A stretch of 13,532 bases of DNA, taken from an uncultured Victivallales bacterium (lineage in GTDB: Bacteria; Verrucomicrobiota; Lentisphaeria; Oligosphaerales; JAFGRS01). Made by a program: the position numbers and the translations under genes. The notes below the pieces were generated by a model. That model had not been told where the DNA came from. It was given only the letters and a program-made list of their open reading frames with translations, and did no database searches. Where the stretch lies: the NCBI GenBank assembly GCA_903834675.1, contig CAILKC010000414.1, positions 1 to 13,532 of the forward strand, read 5' to 3'. Positions 1 to 6,798 of this stretch are shown here, piece after piece (within the stretch, counting starts at the first letter, position 1; every line of letters starts with the position of its first letter).

Positions 1-64
1 CCTCGGTGCGAAGGTAGGGTAGATGGCTCGCCCCTACAGGGCTCAAACCCATAACCATTCTATT

Positions 65-110
65 CCCAGGGCGTTGCCCTGGGCTGGTATGGCAGCGCGC
101 CTTCAGCGCT
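65..110. repeat. REP-like double palindrome
   Basis: Two adjacent inverted repeats are visible. The first is CCCAGGGC (65-72), loop GTT, GCCCTGGG (76-83), a perfect 8-bp stem. The second is AGCGC (94-98), a 7-nt loop, GCGCT (106-110). Two short GC-rich hairpins about 10 bp apart in an intergenic region is the typical form of REP/BIME-like interspersed repeats. The surrounding sequence resembles intergenic repeats I associate with Planctomycetes-type genomes, but copy number cannot be judged from one window. The first hairpin has no T-tract, so it is not an obvious terminator. Confidence 0.5.
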
Positions 111-168
111 TCAGACGGACTCTCTTATTGCACAGGTCGCAGAAAAAGAGAGGCTCTACCGCCGAAGC

Positions 169-198
169 TTGACAGCAGGCCTGGGTCGGAGCAATGTA
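169..198 (+). promoter_or_regulatory. possible promoter of the secreted modular protein
   Basis: A perfect TTGACA (169-174) lies about 100 bp upstream of the start at 278. At an 18-nt spacing the -10 position holds AATGTA (193-198), a poor match to TATAAT. This is weak support, resting on the -35 hexamer and the position only. Confidence 0.2.
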
Positions 199-262
199 GG
201 GTAGTGTTTTTGGGGCGACGAGCAACGTGTTCCAAGGATTCTCTCACGGTCTCGTATCCATC

Positions 263-270
263 AAGGAGGA
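263..270 (+). promoter_or_regulatory. Shine-Dalgarno site that sets the start at 278
   Basis: AAGGAGGA sits 7 nt before the ATG at 278. The open frame extends upstream to a GTG at 227, but that codon has no such site and would place 17 polar residues ahead of the signal peptide. The ATG at 278 is therefore preferred. Confidence 0.85.
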
Positions 271-277
271 GAAGGCA

Positions 278-3200
278 ATGGCTCAGCGTCATGCAGGGTT
301 CCCGGCCTCTCAAGGGCAGGGTCGGTGGGGGCAGTGGCTGGCGACTCTTGGGGTCCTGGCCGTGCTTGTGAGCCGCGCCTCCGGTGGCACGTGGACGGTC
401 TATGACAACTTCAACGACAACCGGCTGAACCTGGCCATCTGGCAGCTCAACGACGGCGCGGGCGGCGTGCTGCCAACGGAGGTGGGCAACCGGATCCTCT
501 TTGCGGCCGGGGCCAATTCCTCCCTTCGCACGACGGGGAAGACAGGCGGCAACATCCTCGGGTTCCGGGCTGACGTCACGCCTGGCGCACAGGTTGCTGA
601 CAACATGGTTATCCAAGTCGAGGTGATTGACTACGACGACACCTATGCCAAGAGGACCTTCGGCGACGCGGGCGCGAAATTGTGGGGTTATCTCACGGTG
701 CGGAACACTGGCGGGGGCCATGTCAACCTCGAGCCGAGGGTCGCGGGGCCCATCCTGCGCGGGGGTAGTGTGGTGCAGTTCGTGTGGGATGGCACGGTGC
801 AGTTTGGCGCCCCGCTGAATGTCTACGATCTGGGGATCATGGTTCTGCCTGGCCGGGTTGACTTCCTGCGCAACGGAATCGTTTTCGCGAGCTGCGCGGT
901 GGCGGACATTGGGGCGGATGGCCTGATCACCTTGCCCATCGGCGGTACCGACCCCAAGGTTACTGCCTCCGGCCCCGGCCCTGCCCTGATGGACAATGCC
1001 CAAGTCATGTATACGCCCAAGACCGTCAGCATCTCCGCTTTCAGCGTGAGCGGCAACAACACGACCGGCAGCCTGGCGGGCAACCCGCTGACGTTCAAGG
1101 CGACGGGGGATCCTCTCACCTACCGCGTCTACGGTTTTGCGGTTGGCGGCGCGGAGATCACCCTCAAGGAAGGGAATCCGGCGGCCCCGGTCGGCGGGGT
1201 CTACACGATCACGGGCGTCGATATCACGCGCATTCCCCTGGTGAGCGGTAAGCGGACCGTCTGGGTGAAAGCGAGTAACGAGGTATCCTCAGGCACGGCC
1301 AAGGCCGCGGTGGCCCTGGTCAAGCCCACGATCGCCGGCGCCATGGTGAACGGCAGCAACACCACCGGGAGCTACACGCAGAACACTCTCACCTTCACCG
1401 CGACCAAGGCGTTGCAGTACAAGATTCAGGCCCAGAGGGCGGGGAGCGTGGTTTGGGTGGACCTCGTCCCGGCTACCCCGCTGCCGCTGCCGGACGCCAA
1501 GGGCGTGTATACGATCGTTCCCGTGGACCTCAGCACCGTCGTGGAGGTCAAGGGCAAGAGGACCCTTCAGGTCACCACGATGAACGAGGCCGGGAGCAGT
1601 GTAGTTGCCACGGTTGGCGTCACCCTGGTCAAGCCCACGATCGCCGGCGCTAAGGTGAACGGCAGCAACACCTCCGGGACCTACACGCAGAACACTCTCA
1701 CCTTCACCGCGACCAAGGCGTTGCAGTACAAGATTCAGGCCCAGAGGCCGGGGAGCGTGGTTTGGGTGGACCTCGTGCCGGCGGCCGCGCTGCCCCTGCC
1801 GGACGCCAAGGGCGTGTATACGATCGTTCCCGTGGACCTCAGCGCCGTCGTGGAGGTCAAGGGCAAGAGGACCCTTCAGGTCACCACCATGAACGACGCC
1901 GGGAGCAGTTTAGCTGCCTCGGTTGGCGTCACCATGTTGACGCCGACGATCGCGAGTCTCACGCCTGCCAGCAGCCAGTTCATCGGCGAAGTCGTCACCC
2001 TCAAGGGCAGCGGTTTTGGCCCGGGCGGCCGGACCTCGGGCACGGTCACCTTCAACGGCGTGCGGGCTGACGTTTCATCGTGGAGCGACAGCACGATTGT
2101 CTGTACCGTCCCCGTTGGCGCCACCTCGGGCAAGGTGAAGGTGACGTCCGCCGAGATGCCCAAGTCCGCGGAGAAGACGTATGACATCTACCCGTCGCCG
2201 GTCGGCGCCTGGGATTTGACGTACAGCATCGGCACGAACCAGCACGGCAGCGTGCGCATCTTCATCGCCAAAGAGGGGGGTCGGTATTTCTACCTGGAGG
2301 ATGCGGAAGGGATTGGCGAGTTCATGCTTGGCGTCGGCGGCAAGATGACCGGCAAGGTGTACTGGTTCGATGGTAGTGCGAGTTGGGACGATGAGAGCGG
2401 AGCGCTCGTGTCGCAGAGTGAAGTGCTGGAAACCGACACGTGGAGTCTCACCTTCGGCAAAGCCGAGGCGGGCAAGCACGCGGCCACGTTTTCCGCCACG
2501 GTCACCTTTACCGGTGGCAAGGCCACCGGAACCGCCCAGCGGGACGAGGGCGTGGACACGTCCGCGTGGACCTGGCCGCTGCACCAGGTCCAGGTGGGTG
2601 GCGAGATAGATCTGAATCGGGGTGGAGAAACGCGGGTGCATGTGATGGGCCTGGTGTTGGTGCCGAAACAGGTCGGCGTTGACCCCGCGACTGAGGCGGT
2701 GCTCATGTCGGTCGGCGCGAACCCGGACATTCTTCTCAGCCAGCCGCAAGGACTGCCGAGTAACCTTCCGTTCTCCGTGTGGTTTGCTGGCCTGTGGGAC
2801 CTGTTTGACTTCGACCTGACTGTTGGTGGCGAGGTGATCCTGGCCGGGCGCAACAGCGAGATCACCGTGCCGCTGTCGCCGCTGCCGAATCCGCCCGAGG
2901 CAACGGGAGCCACGCCGCTGCCCGGGAGTGTCGTCAGGCCGGGCGTCCTTCCGGTGGTGGGCTTCTCCTACACGGGGGCGCTATCCGGCAATACGGGCTA
3001 CGGCCTGTGGGTGCAGGATATCAACGCGGATAATGAGGTGTTCGGGGCGCCGCTAACGCAGGCCGTAGCGGGGACCATCGGGGGCACCATCCCGGCGGGG
3101 GTACTGGCGAACGGCAAAGTCTACCGGTTCAATATCGGGCCGGATCGGCCCAACCGCACGCTGAACCAGGCCTACTTCGACCTCGAGTTCCTGTCCAGCT

Positions 3201-3595
3201 TTATGGTGTCCGCGACGGCGCCGGACTCGCGCTACTCGGTGTACTACACCAAGAGCGTCATCAATGGCTGGGAAGACTACAAGGGGGCCAGGTGGGTGTC
3301 GCTTGGCGCCAACCTCTCTGGGGTTCGGACGCTGACCGTACCCGTCGGCGCCACGGCCATCAAGATTCAAACCAACGCCCGGACGGTGATCGACGCGGTC
3401 GTGATGCCGGGCCTGAATCTCTGGTTCGAGACCTACTGGGACGACTACTGGGACAGGATCGCGTTTGATCAGGACTACGCCGATCCGCGGACGGTAGACA
3501 GCAAGTGCTGGTACCTGCTGGGCAATGGAACTTACCTTGCCAGCCGCTTCCATATACCACTTCCGCAAGCCACGAACGTGACCATCACCCCATAG
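278..3595 (+). CDS. large secreted modular protein with lectin-like, Ig-like repeat and IPT/TIG domains
   Basis: A 1105-residue exported protein of unknown function. A Trp-containing basic N-terminus and a hydrophobic stretch (about residues 18-32, ending near SRASGG) look like a signal peptide. Residues about 38-245 are beta-rich and resemble a concanavalin A/LamG-type jelly roll, inferred from pattern only. Three Ig-like repeats follow at about 248-348, 349-451 and 452-554. The last two are nearly identical and the first is diverged. Residues 555-639 look like an IPT/TIG domain (SLTPASSQFIGEVVTLKGSG, then the VTFNG motif). The remaining 465 residues are beta-rich and aromatic with no domain I can name; 640-760 may be a small beta-barrel. 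There is no LPXTG, PEP-CTERM or C-terminal membrane segment, so it is probably released or bound non-covalently. IPT and Ig repeats usually act as spacers or binding modules in surface or carbohydrate-active proteins. No catalytic domain is recognised. Its end is 2 bp from the convergent neighbour. Confidence 0.85.
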   Translation: MAQRHAGFPASQGQGRWGQWLATLGVLAVLVSRASGGTWTVYDNFNDNRLNLAIWQLNDGAGGVLPTEVGNRILFAAGANSSLRTTGKTGGNILGFRADVTPGAQVADNMVIQVEVIDYDDTYAKRTFGDAGAKLWGYLTVRNTGGGHVNLEPRVAGPILRGGSVVQFVWDGTVQFGAPLNVYDLGIMVLPGRVDFLRNGIVFASCAVADIGADGLITLPIGGTDPKVTASGPGPALMDNAQVMYTPKTVSISAFSVSGNNTTGSLAGNPLTFKATGDPLTYRVYGFAVGGAEITLKEGNPAAPVGGVYTITGVDITRIPLVSGKRTVWVKASNEVSSGTAKAAVALVKPTIAGAMVNGSNTTGSYTQNTLTFTATKALQYKIQAQRAGSVVWVDLVPATPLPLPDAKGVYTIVPVDLSTVVEVKGKRTLQVTTMNEAGSSVVATVGVTLVKPTIAGAKVNGSNTSGTYTQNTLTFTATKALQYKIQAQRPGSVVWVDLVPAAALPLPDAKGVYTIVPVDLSAVVEVKGKRTLQVTTMNDAGSSLAASVGVTMLTPTIASLTPASSQFIGEVVTLKGSGFGPGGRTSGTVTFNGVRADVSSWSDSTIVCTVPVGATSGKVKVTSAEMPKSAEKTYDIYPSPVGAWDLTYSIGTNQHGSVRIFIAKEGGRYFYLEDAEGIGEFMLGVGGKMTGKVYWFDGSASWDDESGALVSQSEVLETDTWSLTFGKAEAGKHAATFSATVTFTGGKATGTAQRDEGVDTSAWTWPLHQVQVGGEIDLNRGGETRVHVMGLVLVPKQVGVDPATEAVLMSVGANPDILLSQPQGLPSNLPFSVWFAGLWDLFDFDLTVGGEVILAGRNSEITVPLSPLPNPPEATGATPLPGSVVRPGVLPVVGFSYTGALSGNTGYGLWVQDINADNEVFGAPLTQAVAGTIGGTIPAGVLANGKVYRFNIGPDRPNRTLNQAYFDLEFLSSFMVSATAPDSRYSVYYTKSVINGWEDYKGARWVSLGANLSGVRTLTVPVGATAIKIQTNARTVIDAVVMPGLNLWFETYWDDYWDRIAFDQDYADPRTVDSKCWYLLGNGTYLASRFHIPLPQATNVTITP
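1021..1320 (+). repeat. diverged first copy of the Ig-like repeat
   Basis: This segment encodes about residues 248-348 of the secreted protein. It shares the pattern of the next two units: a G-N-N-T-T-G-S motif, an LTF(K/T)AT motif, then GVYTI and GKRT. Similarity is clear in protein but not in DNA, so it is an older duplication. Boundaries are approximate. Confidence 0.6.
1321..1938 (+). repeat. two tandem 309-bp direct repeats, about 94% identical
   Basis: Unit A is 1321-1629 and unit B is 1630-1938, each 103 codons and in phase. By eye there are about 18 mismatches over 309 bp. One uninterrupted match of about 67 bp begins just after the variable codon near 1371 in unit A and 1680 in unit B. 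Many matches are at synonymous positions, so this looks like recent duplication or gene conversion. The segment encodes residues 349-554 of the secreted protein. Confidence 0.9.
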
Positions 3596-3597
3596 GA

Positions 3598-4695
3598 CTA
3601 GCGCAGCCCGGCGATCAGCTCCGGCGGGATCTCCGCCGCGTAGATCTGCAGCGTGCCGGTGCGGTCGGAGTTGAACACCACCCACTTCAGGTCCGGGGTG
3701 AGGTAGGCATGCGGGTGGGTGTCGGGCGTACCCCGTCGGTAGGACGTGCGCGCCGGGCAGACGGCGACCGCCTTGCCGGTGCTCGGCGAGCCCAGGATGA
3801 TCTCGTCGGGGCTGTAGGTATCGGCGCAGAAAACGCTGCCCGAGTCGGGGGCGCCGATATGGTTCATCTCGCGCGGAGCGCAGATGGGCCGGGCGGGCTC
3901 GCCGACGCGAACCGTGCAGATGGGCCCCTTGCCGTAATCGTAGTCCTCCTGGAGGTTCAGCGTCAGCAGCACCTCCCCGGTCGGGCCCAGCCAGGTCTCA
4001 TGGCCGGAACAACTCGCGGTGTATGGCGGGCCTACCTGCAGGGGCGTCAAGCGTCCGTCGGGAACACTGAGCAGGAAGAGCGTACAGCCTTCCTTGCCGC
4101 ACAGTACTTCGCACTTGCCTTCCGGCGAGAAGACGCAGCCGCGGTTGTGCTGAACCAGCAGTTGCCGGCCCAGCCCGCGTTCGAACTGCAGGTGCGTGTT
4201 ACAGGTCCACGGGTCTTCGTGCAGAACGGTGCAGACCCCCGTGTGAAGGTCCGCCAATTCGATGGCGAAGCGTTGGGGGCGGTAGGACTGGGCGTAGGAG
4301 TAGGCCAGGTAACGCTCATCGCGCGAGATGCAGAGCCCGCCGCGCGCCAGGGCGCGGGGCGGGACGTCGAGTACATCCTGTCGCCCGTTCAGCAGATCGA
4401 CCCGCACGACCTCGCGCCGTTCGGCGCCGTTTTCGCGCCGGTAGTAGAACCGGCCGTCGGCCATGCTGCAGGCAGAGCCCGCGCCGAGGACGCGCTTGGC
4501 CCAGGTGCCGAGGTCGCAGAAGACATACTCCCAGGGGTTGGGCGTCAGTTCAGGTCGGTAGCGGGTGTAGACGAAGCCGTGCGAATCCGCTGGGCACCAG
4601 GGAAACTCGCAGTAGATATTGCACTTGGGCGCCGCCTCGTCCGTCGCCTGGTGTACCACGACGCCGTTGGGGAGCTGCTCGACGTTGCCGGTCAC
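3598..4695 (-). CDS. oligogalacturonate-lyase-family (TolB-like beta-propeller) protein
   Basis: A 365-residue protein resembling the oligogalacturonate lyase family, which cleaves unsaturated short galacturonides in the cytoplasm during pectin use. Family landmarks in order: NIYCEFPWC (26-34), FYYRR (83-87), VQHNRG (181-186), SGHETW (230-235), MNHIGAP (277-283) and THPH (326-329) followed by LTPDLKWVVFNSDRTG. In the characterised enzyme, His residues equivalent to those near H279, H327 and H329 bind Mn2+, and a His near H232 is the likely base. The metal-binding Gln expected about three residues before the THPH histidine appears to be Pro here. There is no signal peptide, which fits a cytoplasmic enzyme. 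The start is a GTG at 4695 with GAGGAGG 7 nt upstream. The frame stays open further upstream but reads low-complexity, repeat-derived sequence. The substrate may not be pectin, since relatives are common in environmental genomes with unknown roles. It converges with the secreted protein and diverges from the SGNH hydrolase. Confidence 0.8.
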   Translation of the reverse strand: MTGNVEQLPNGVVVHQATDEAAPKCNIYCEFPWCPADSHGFVYTRYRPELTPNPWEYVFCDLGTWAKRVLGAGSACSMADGRFYYRRENGAERREVVRVDLLNGRQDVLDVPPRALARGGLCISRDERYLAYSYAQSYRPQRFAIELADLHTGVCTVLHEDPWTCNTHLQFERGLGRQLLVQHNRGCVFSPEGKCEVLCGKEGCTLFLLSVPDGRLTPLQVGPPYTASCSGHETWLGPTGEVLLTLNLQEDYDYGKGPICTVRVGEPARPICAPREMNHIGAPDSGSVFCADTYSPDEIILGSPSTGKAVAVCPARTSYRRGTPDTHPHAYLTPDLKWVVFNSDRTGTLQIYAAEIPPELIAGLR

Positions 4696-4868
4696 GGTAG
4701 TTCCTCCTCGACCCAGAGCCGCCTTGGACCTGACGCCGCGCCTGCGTGCGGTCGTGGCGAACGGTCGCCAGCCAGTCGGCGCCGGGACCCGCCGCACACT
4801 ATACTGCCTGGGACCGCGGCGGCTTGGCCGACCTCGCTGGAGCAGGGCTGTTCCAAGAAAGAACCCCC

Positions 4869-4880
4869 GCCAGATCTGGC
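4869..4880. promoter_or_regulatory. 12-bp perfect palindrome, possible operator
   Basis: GCCAGATCTGGC is a perfect dyad between the divergent lyase-family and SGNH genes. The symmetry resumes with flanking CC/GG after one mismatch on each side. Size and position would suit a dimeric repressor site, but no regulator gene is in the window. Confidence 0.3.
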
Positions 4881-5053
4881 AGGCGTCTGCCCTGGCCCCG
4901 CGTGCCTCCCTGGAGCCCGCGATGCCCAGCCCGTTCCGGGCGGGTTCGCGGTATCCGCCGTCTGTCGCCAAGACCCCCGTGACGGCGGAAGCCCCGGCTG
5001 GGCCGGTGCGGACATAGCGGAATGAGACGTGCCGACGCGGGCGGGTCCCGTTC

Positions 5054-5166
5054 CGATCCGGCCGGGACGCGCCGGATCGCCTGGAGGGCGGCCCTGCGTG
5101 GCCGCCGCGGCGCCGACGCAGCGGCGCCCTCCAACGCCCTTCGTCTGCCGCAGCGGACGAAGGGCG
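5054..5166. repeat. cluster of three consecutive stem-loops
   Basis: Three inverted repeats lie end to end. Stem 1: CGATCCGGC (5054-5062) with GCCGGATCG (5071-5079), 9 bp perfect, 8-nt loop. Stem 2: GGAGGGC (5083-5089) with GCCCTCC (5126-5132), and an inner CTGCGT (5094-5099) with ACGCAG (5116-5121). Stem 3: CGCCCTTCGTC (5135-5145) with GACGAAGGGCG (5156-5166), 11 bp perfect, 10-nt loop. This resembles composite REP/BIME-type intergenic repeats. A structured leader or transcription stop is an alternative, though no stem is followed by a T-tract on either strand. Confidence 0.6.
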
Positions 5167-5250
5167 GAATGGGAAACGCCTGGTATCATACGAGGTTGCT
5201 GCAAGTCTCCTACAAGCAAAACCCCAGGGAACGGACATGCGCCCCTGGCG

Positions 5251-5278
5251 TTGCCAACCCGGGCAGGCACGGTATGGT
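5251..5278 (+). promoter_or_regulatory. candidate sigma70-type promoter of the SGNH gene
   Basis: TTGCCA (5251-5256) matches the -35 consensus at five of six bases. TATGGT (5273-5278) matches the -10 at four of six, with a 16-nt spacer. The -10 ends 54 nt before the ATG at 5333. This is a prediction from sequence only. Confidence 0.35.
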
Positions 5279-5332
5279 TAGTTTCAGCGTGGGGCAGGGT
5301 CCCCGGTCGAACTCACACAAGGAGACGAAGCG

Positions 5333-6655
5333 ATGCGAGGCAATGGCGGCAGGACGTGGTGGCTGGGATTGGCGCTGGGGCTGGCAATGGGGGTCAGCGG
5401 GGCGCAGGCGCAGAGCGAGTTTCCGCTCAAGGACGGCGATACCTGGGTGATGATCGGTGACAGCATCACGGCCCAGCATCTGCACTCGAACTACGTCGAG
5501 GCGTTCTGCTATGCACGCTTCCCCAAGCTCACCTTCTGTTTCCGCAATTCGGGGGTGGGCGGCGACACGATTCCGAAAGTGCTGGCGCGCTTTGATTGGG
5601 ACGCGGCGGCCTGGGCTCCGACGGTGGTTTCGGTGGAGTTGGGCATGAACGATCAGAACGGTTTCACCACCGCGCAGTTCGTGGAGAACATGGGCACGCT
5701 GCTTGGCCGCATCCGGGCGCTGCAGGCGCGGCCGGTGCTGTTCTCCTCCAGTCCGGTCAACAACGGCGCCTTTGCCCCCAAGCAGGATGGGGCCAACCGA
5801 CTGCGGGACTATGCTGTGGCGCTCCAGGCCCTGGCGGCGAAGGAAGCCATCCCCTATGCCAATCAGTTCGGCGCACTGGTCGACGTCTGGGCGGCGAACA
5901 AGCCCAGCGAGAACCTGGCTCGCAGCATCGGAGATCTCCGCAGTTTGGTCACGGCGCAGCCGAATCTGGTCGGCGCCGAGCACCTCAAGGCTTTCCTGGA
6001 GGTATGGGGCAAGGAGGCGAAGCAGCCCGTGAGTCTGATGGGCGACCCGGTCCATCCCGGTCCCAGCGGCCAACTGACGATGGCGGCGGCTCTGCTGGCG
6101 GAGCTCAAGGCGCCAGGGTTGGTCAGCCGGGCCGTGATCGATGGTGCTGCCGGGACGGTAAGCGAGGCGGTGCAATGCAAGGTCGAGAACGTCAAGCTCA
6201 CTGGCGCGGCCCTCTCGTTTGACCGCACCGACGAGGCGCTGCCCTTTCCGATCCCAGACGATGCTCGGCCGGTGCTGGCGATCATGGACACGGTTGCGAA
6301 TCTGAGCCAGTACATGCTCACGGTCACTGGGCTCAAGGCGGAACGCTACGAGGTGGCCATCGACGGGGTCCTCTGTGCCAAGGTCACCGCCGCGGACCTG
6401 GCCAAAGGCTGGAACCTGGGCACGCTCGACAAGGGGCCGGTCGCCGATCAGTGCCGCACGATCCTGCAACTTGTGGCGGCAAAAGAGGGAATCGTCGGCA
6501 ACTGGCGCGGGGTGTCACGGGCGGCGGCTGGCGGCGATCCGGCTCAGAAGCAGCAACTAGCCACCTTGACCGGCCAGGTGAAAGACGCCGACGCCAAGAT
6601 CCGCGCCGCGGCGCAGCCCAAGCTGCATCATGTTGTTCTGACCCCGGCGACGTGA
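5333..6655 (+). CDS. exported SGNH/GDSL-type hydrolase
   Basis: A 440-residue exported ester hydrolase. A signal peptide is clear: basic MRGNGGR, a hydrophobic core, and AQA before a likely cut near residue 27. All SGNH blocks are present: GDSIT (42-46, nucleophile S44), NSGVGGDT (72-79, oxyanion Gly), GMND (104-107, oxyanion N106) and DPVHPG (238-243, catalytic D238 and H241). The family deacylates esters, often sugar acetates or lipids. The substrate cannot be read from sequence. After the catalytic domain (to about 260) there is a beta-rich C-terminal module (about 285-395) of the kind seen in planctomycete-type homologues, then a short Ala/Gln/Lys-rich helical stretch. AAGGAG at 5319-5324 lies 8 nt before the ATG. 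Divergence from a lyase-family gene suggests a polysaccharide deacetylase role, which is an inference. It is followed on the same strand, after 143 nt, by the PHP gene. Confidence 0.88.
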   Translation: MRGNGGRTWWLGLALGLAMGVSGAQAQSEFPLKDGDTWVMIGDSITAQHLHSNYVEAFCYARFPKLTFCFRNSGVGGDTIPKVLARFDWDAAAWAPTVVSVELGMNDQNGFTTAQFVENMGTLLGRIRALQARPVLFSSSPVNNGAFAPKQDGANRLRDYAVALQALAAKEAIPYANQFGALVDVWAANKPSENLARSIGDLRSLVTAQPNLVGAEHLKAFLEVWGKEAKQPVSLMGDPVHPGPSGQLTMAAALLAELKAPGLVSRAVIDGAAGTVSEAVQCKVENVKLTGAALSFDRTDEALPFPIPDDARPVLAIMDTVANLSQYMLTVTGLKAERYEVAIDGVLCAKVTAADLAKGWNLGTLDKGPVADQCRTILQLVAAKEGIVGNWRGVSRAAAGGDPAQKQQLATLTGQVKDADAKIRAAAQPKLHHVVLTPAT

Positions 6656-6798
6656 TGGCGGCGGGGGGTCGGTGAAAGTCATGGGCCTCGGCTCGGGGTC
6701 TCGTGGCCTCGGCAATTGTCGGCGCTACATTACCGGTTTGCGGTTGCGGACTCCGCCGACGCGCGAGCCGCCGTCCTCACACCGGCAACGCGGGGCCC

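Larger units (their letters stand above)
4696..5332. other. 637-bp non-coding divergent region rich in palindromes
   Basis: This lies between the starts of two divergent genes. Several frames stay open through it on both strands, but they encode Arg/Ala/Pro/Gly-rich sequence with no family resemblance and no ribosome binding site, as expected of GC-rich non-coding DNA. It holds a 12-bp palindrome (4869-4880), three consecutive stem-loops (5054-5166), a smaller inverted repeat (5224-5248), a possible minus-strand TATAGT -10 element near 4796-4801, and a better promoter candidate for the SGNH gene (5251-5278). Confidence 0.6.

Noticed and set aside
1021..1938. Repeats as a CRISPR array
   Set aside because: The units are long, adjacent, in frame and coding, with no spacers.
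3505..5025. Long plus-strand open frame (506 codons) over the lyase-family gene
   Set aside because: It is antisense to a gene with clear family motifs and a good ribosome site; its translation is low-complexity, as expected from GC-rich third-position bias.
4692..5270. Possible minus-strand gene or N-terminal extension of the lyase-family protein
   Set aside because: Runs through the stem-loop cluster, encodes low-complexity Pro/Gly/Arg/Ala sequence, and a strong ribosome site marks the GTG at 4695 instead.
5210..6469. Minus-strand open frame (419 codons) across the SGNH gene
   Set aside because: Arg/His/Gln-rich shadow of a gene with a full catalytic motif set; no family resemblance.
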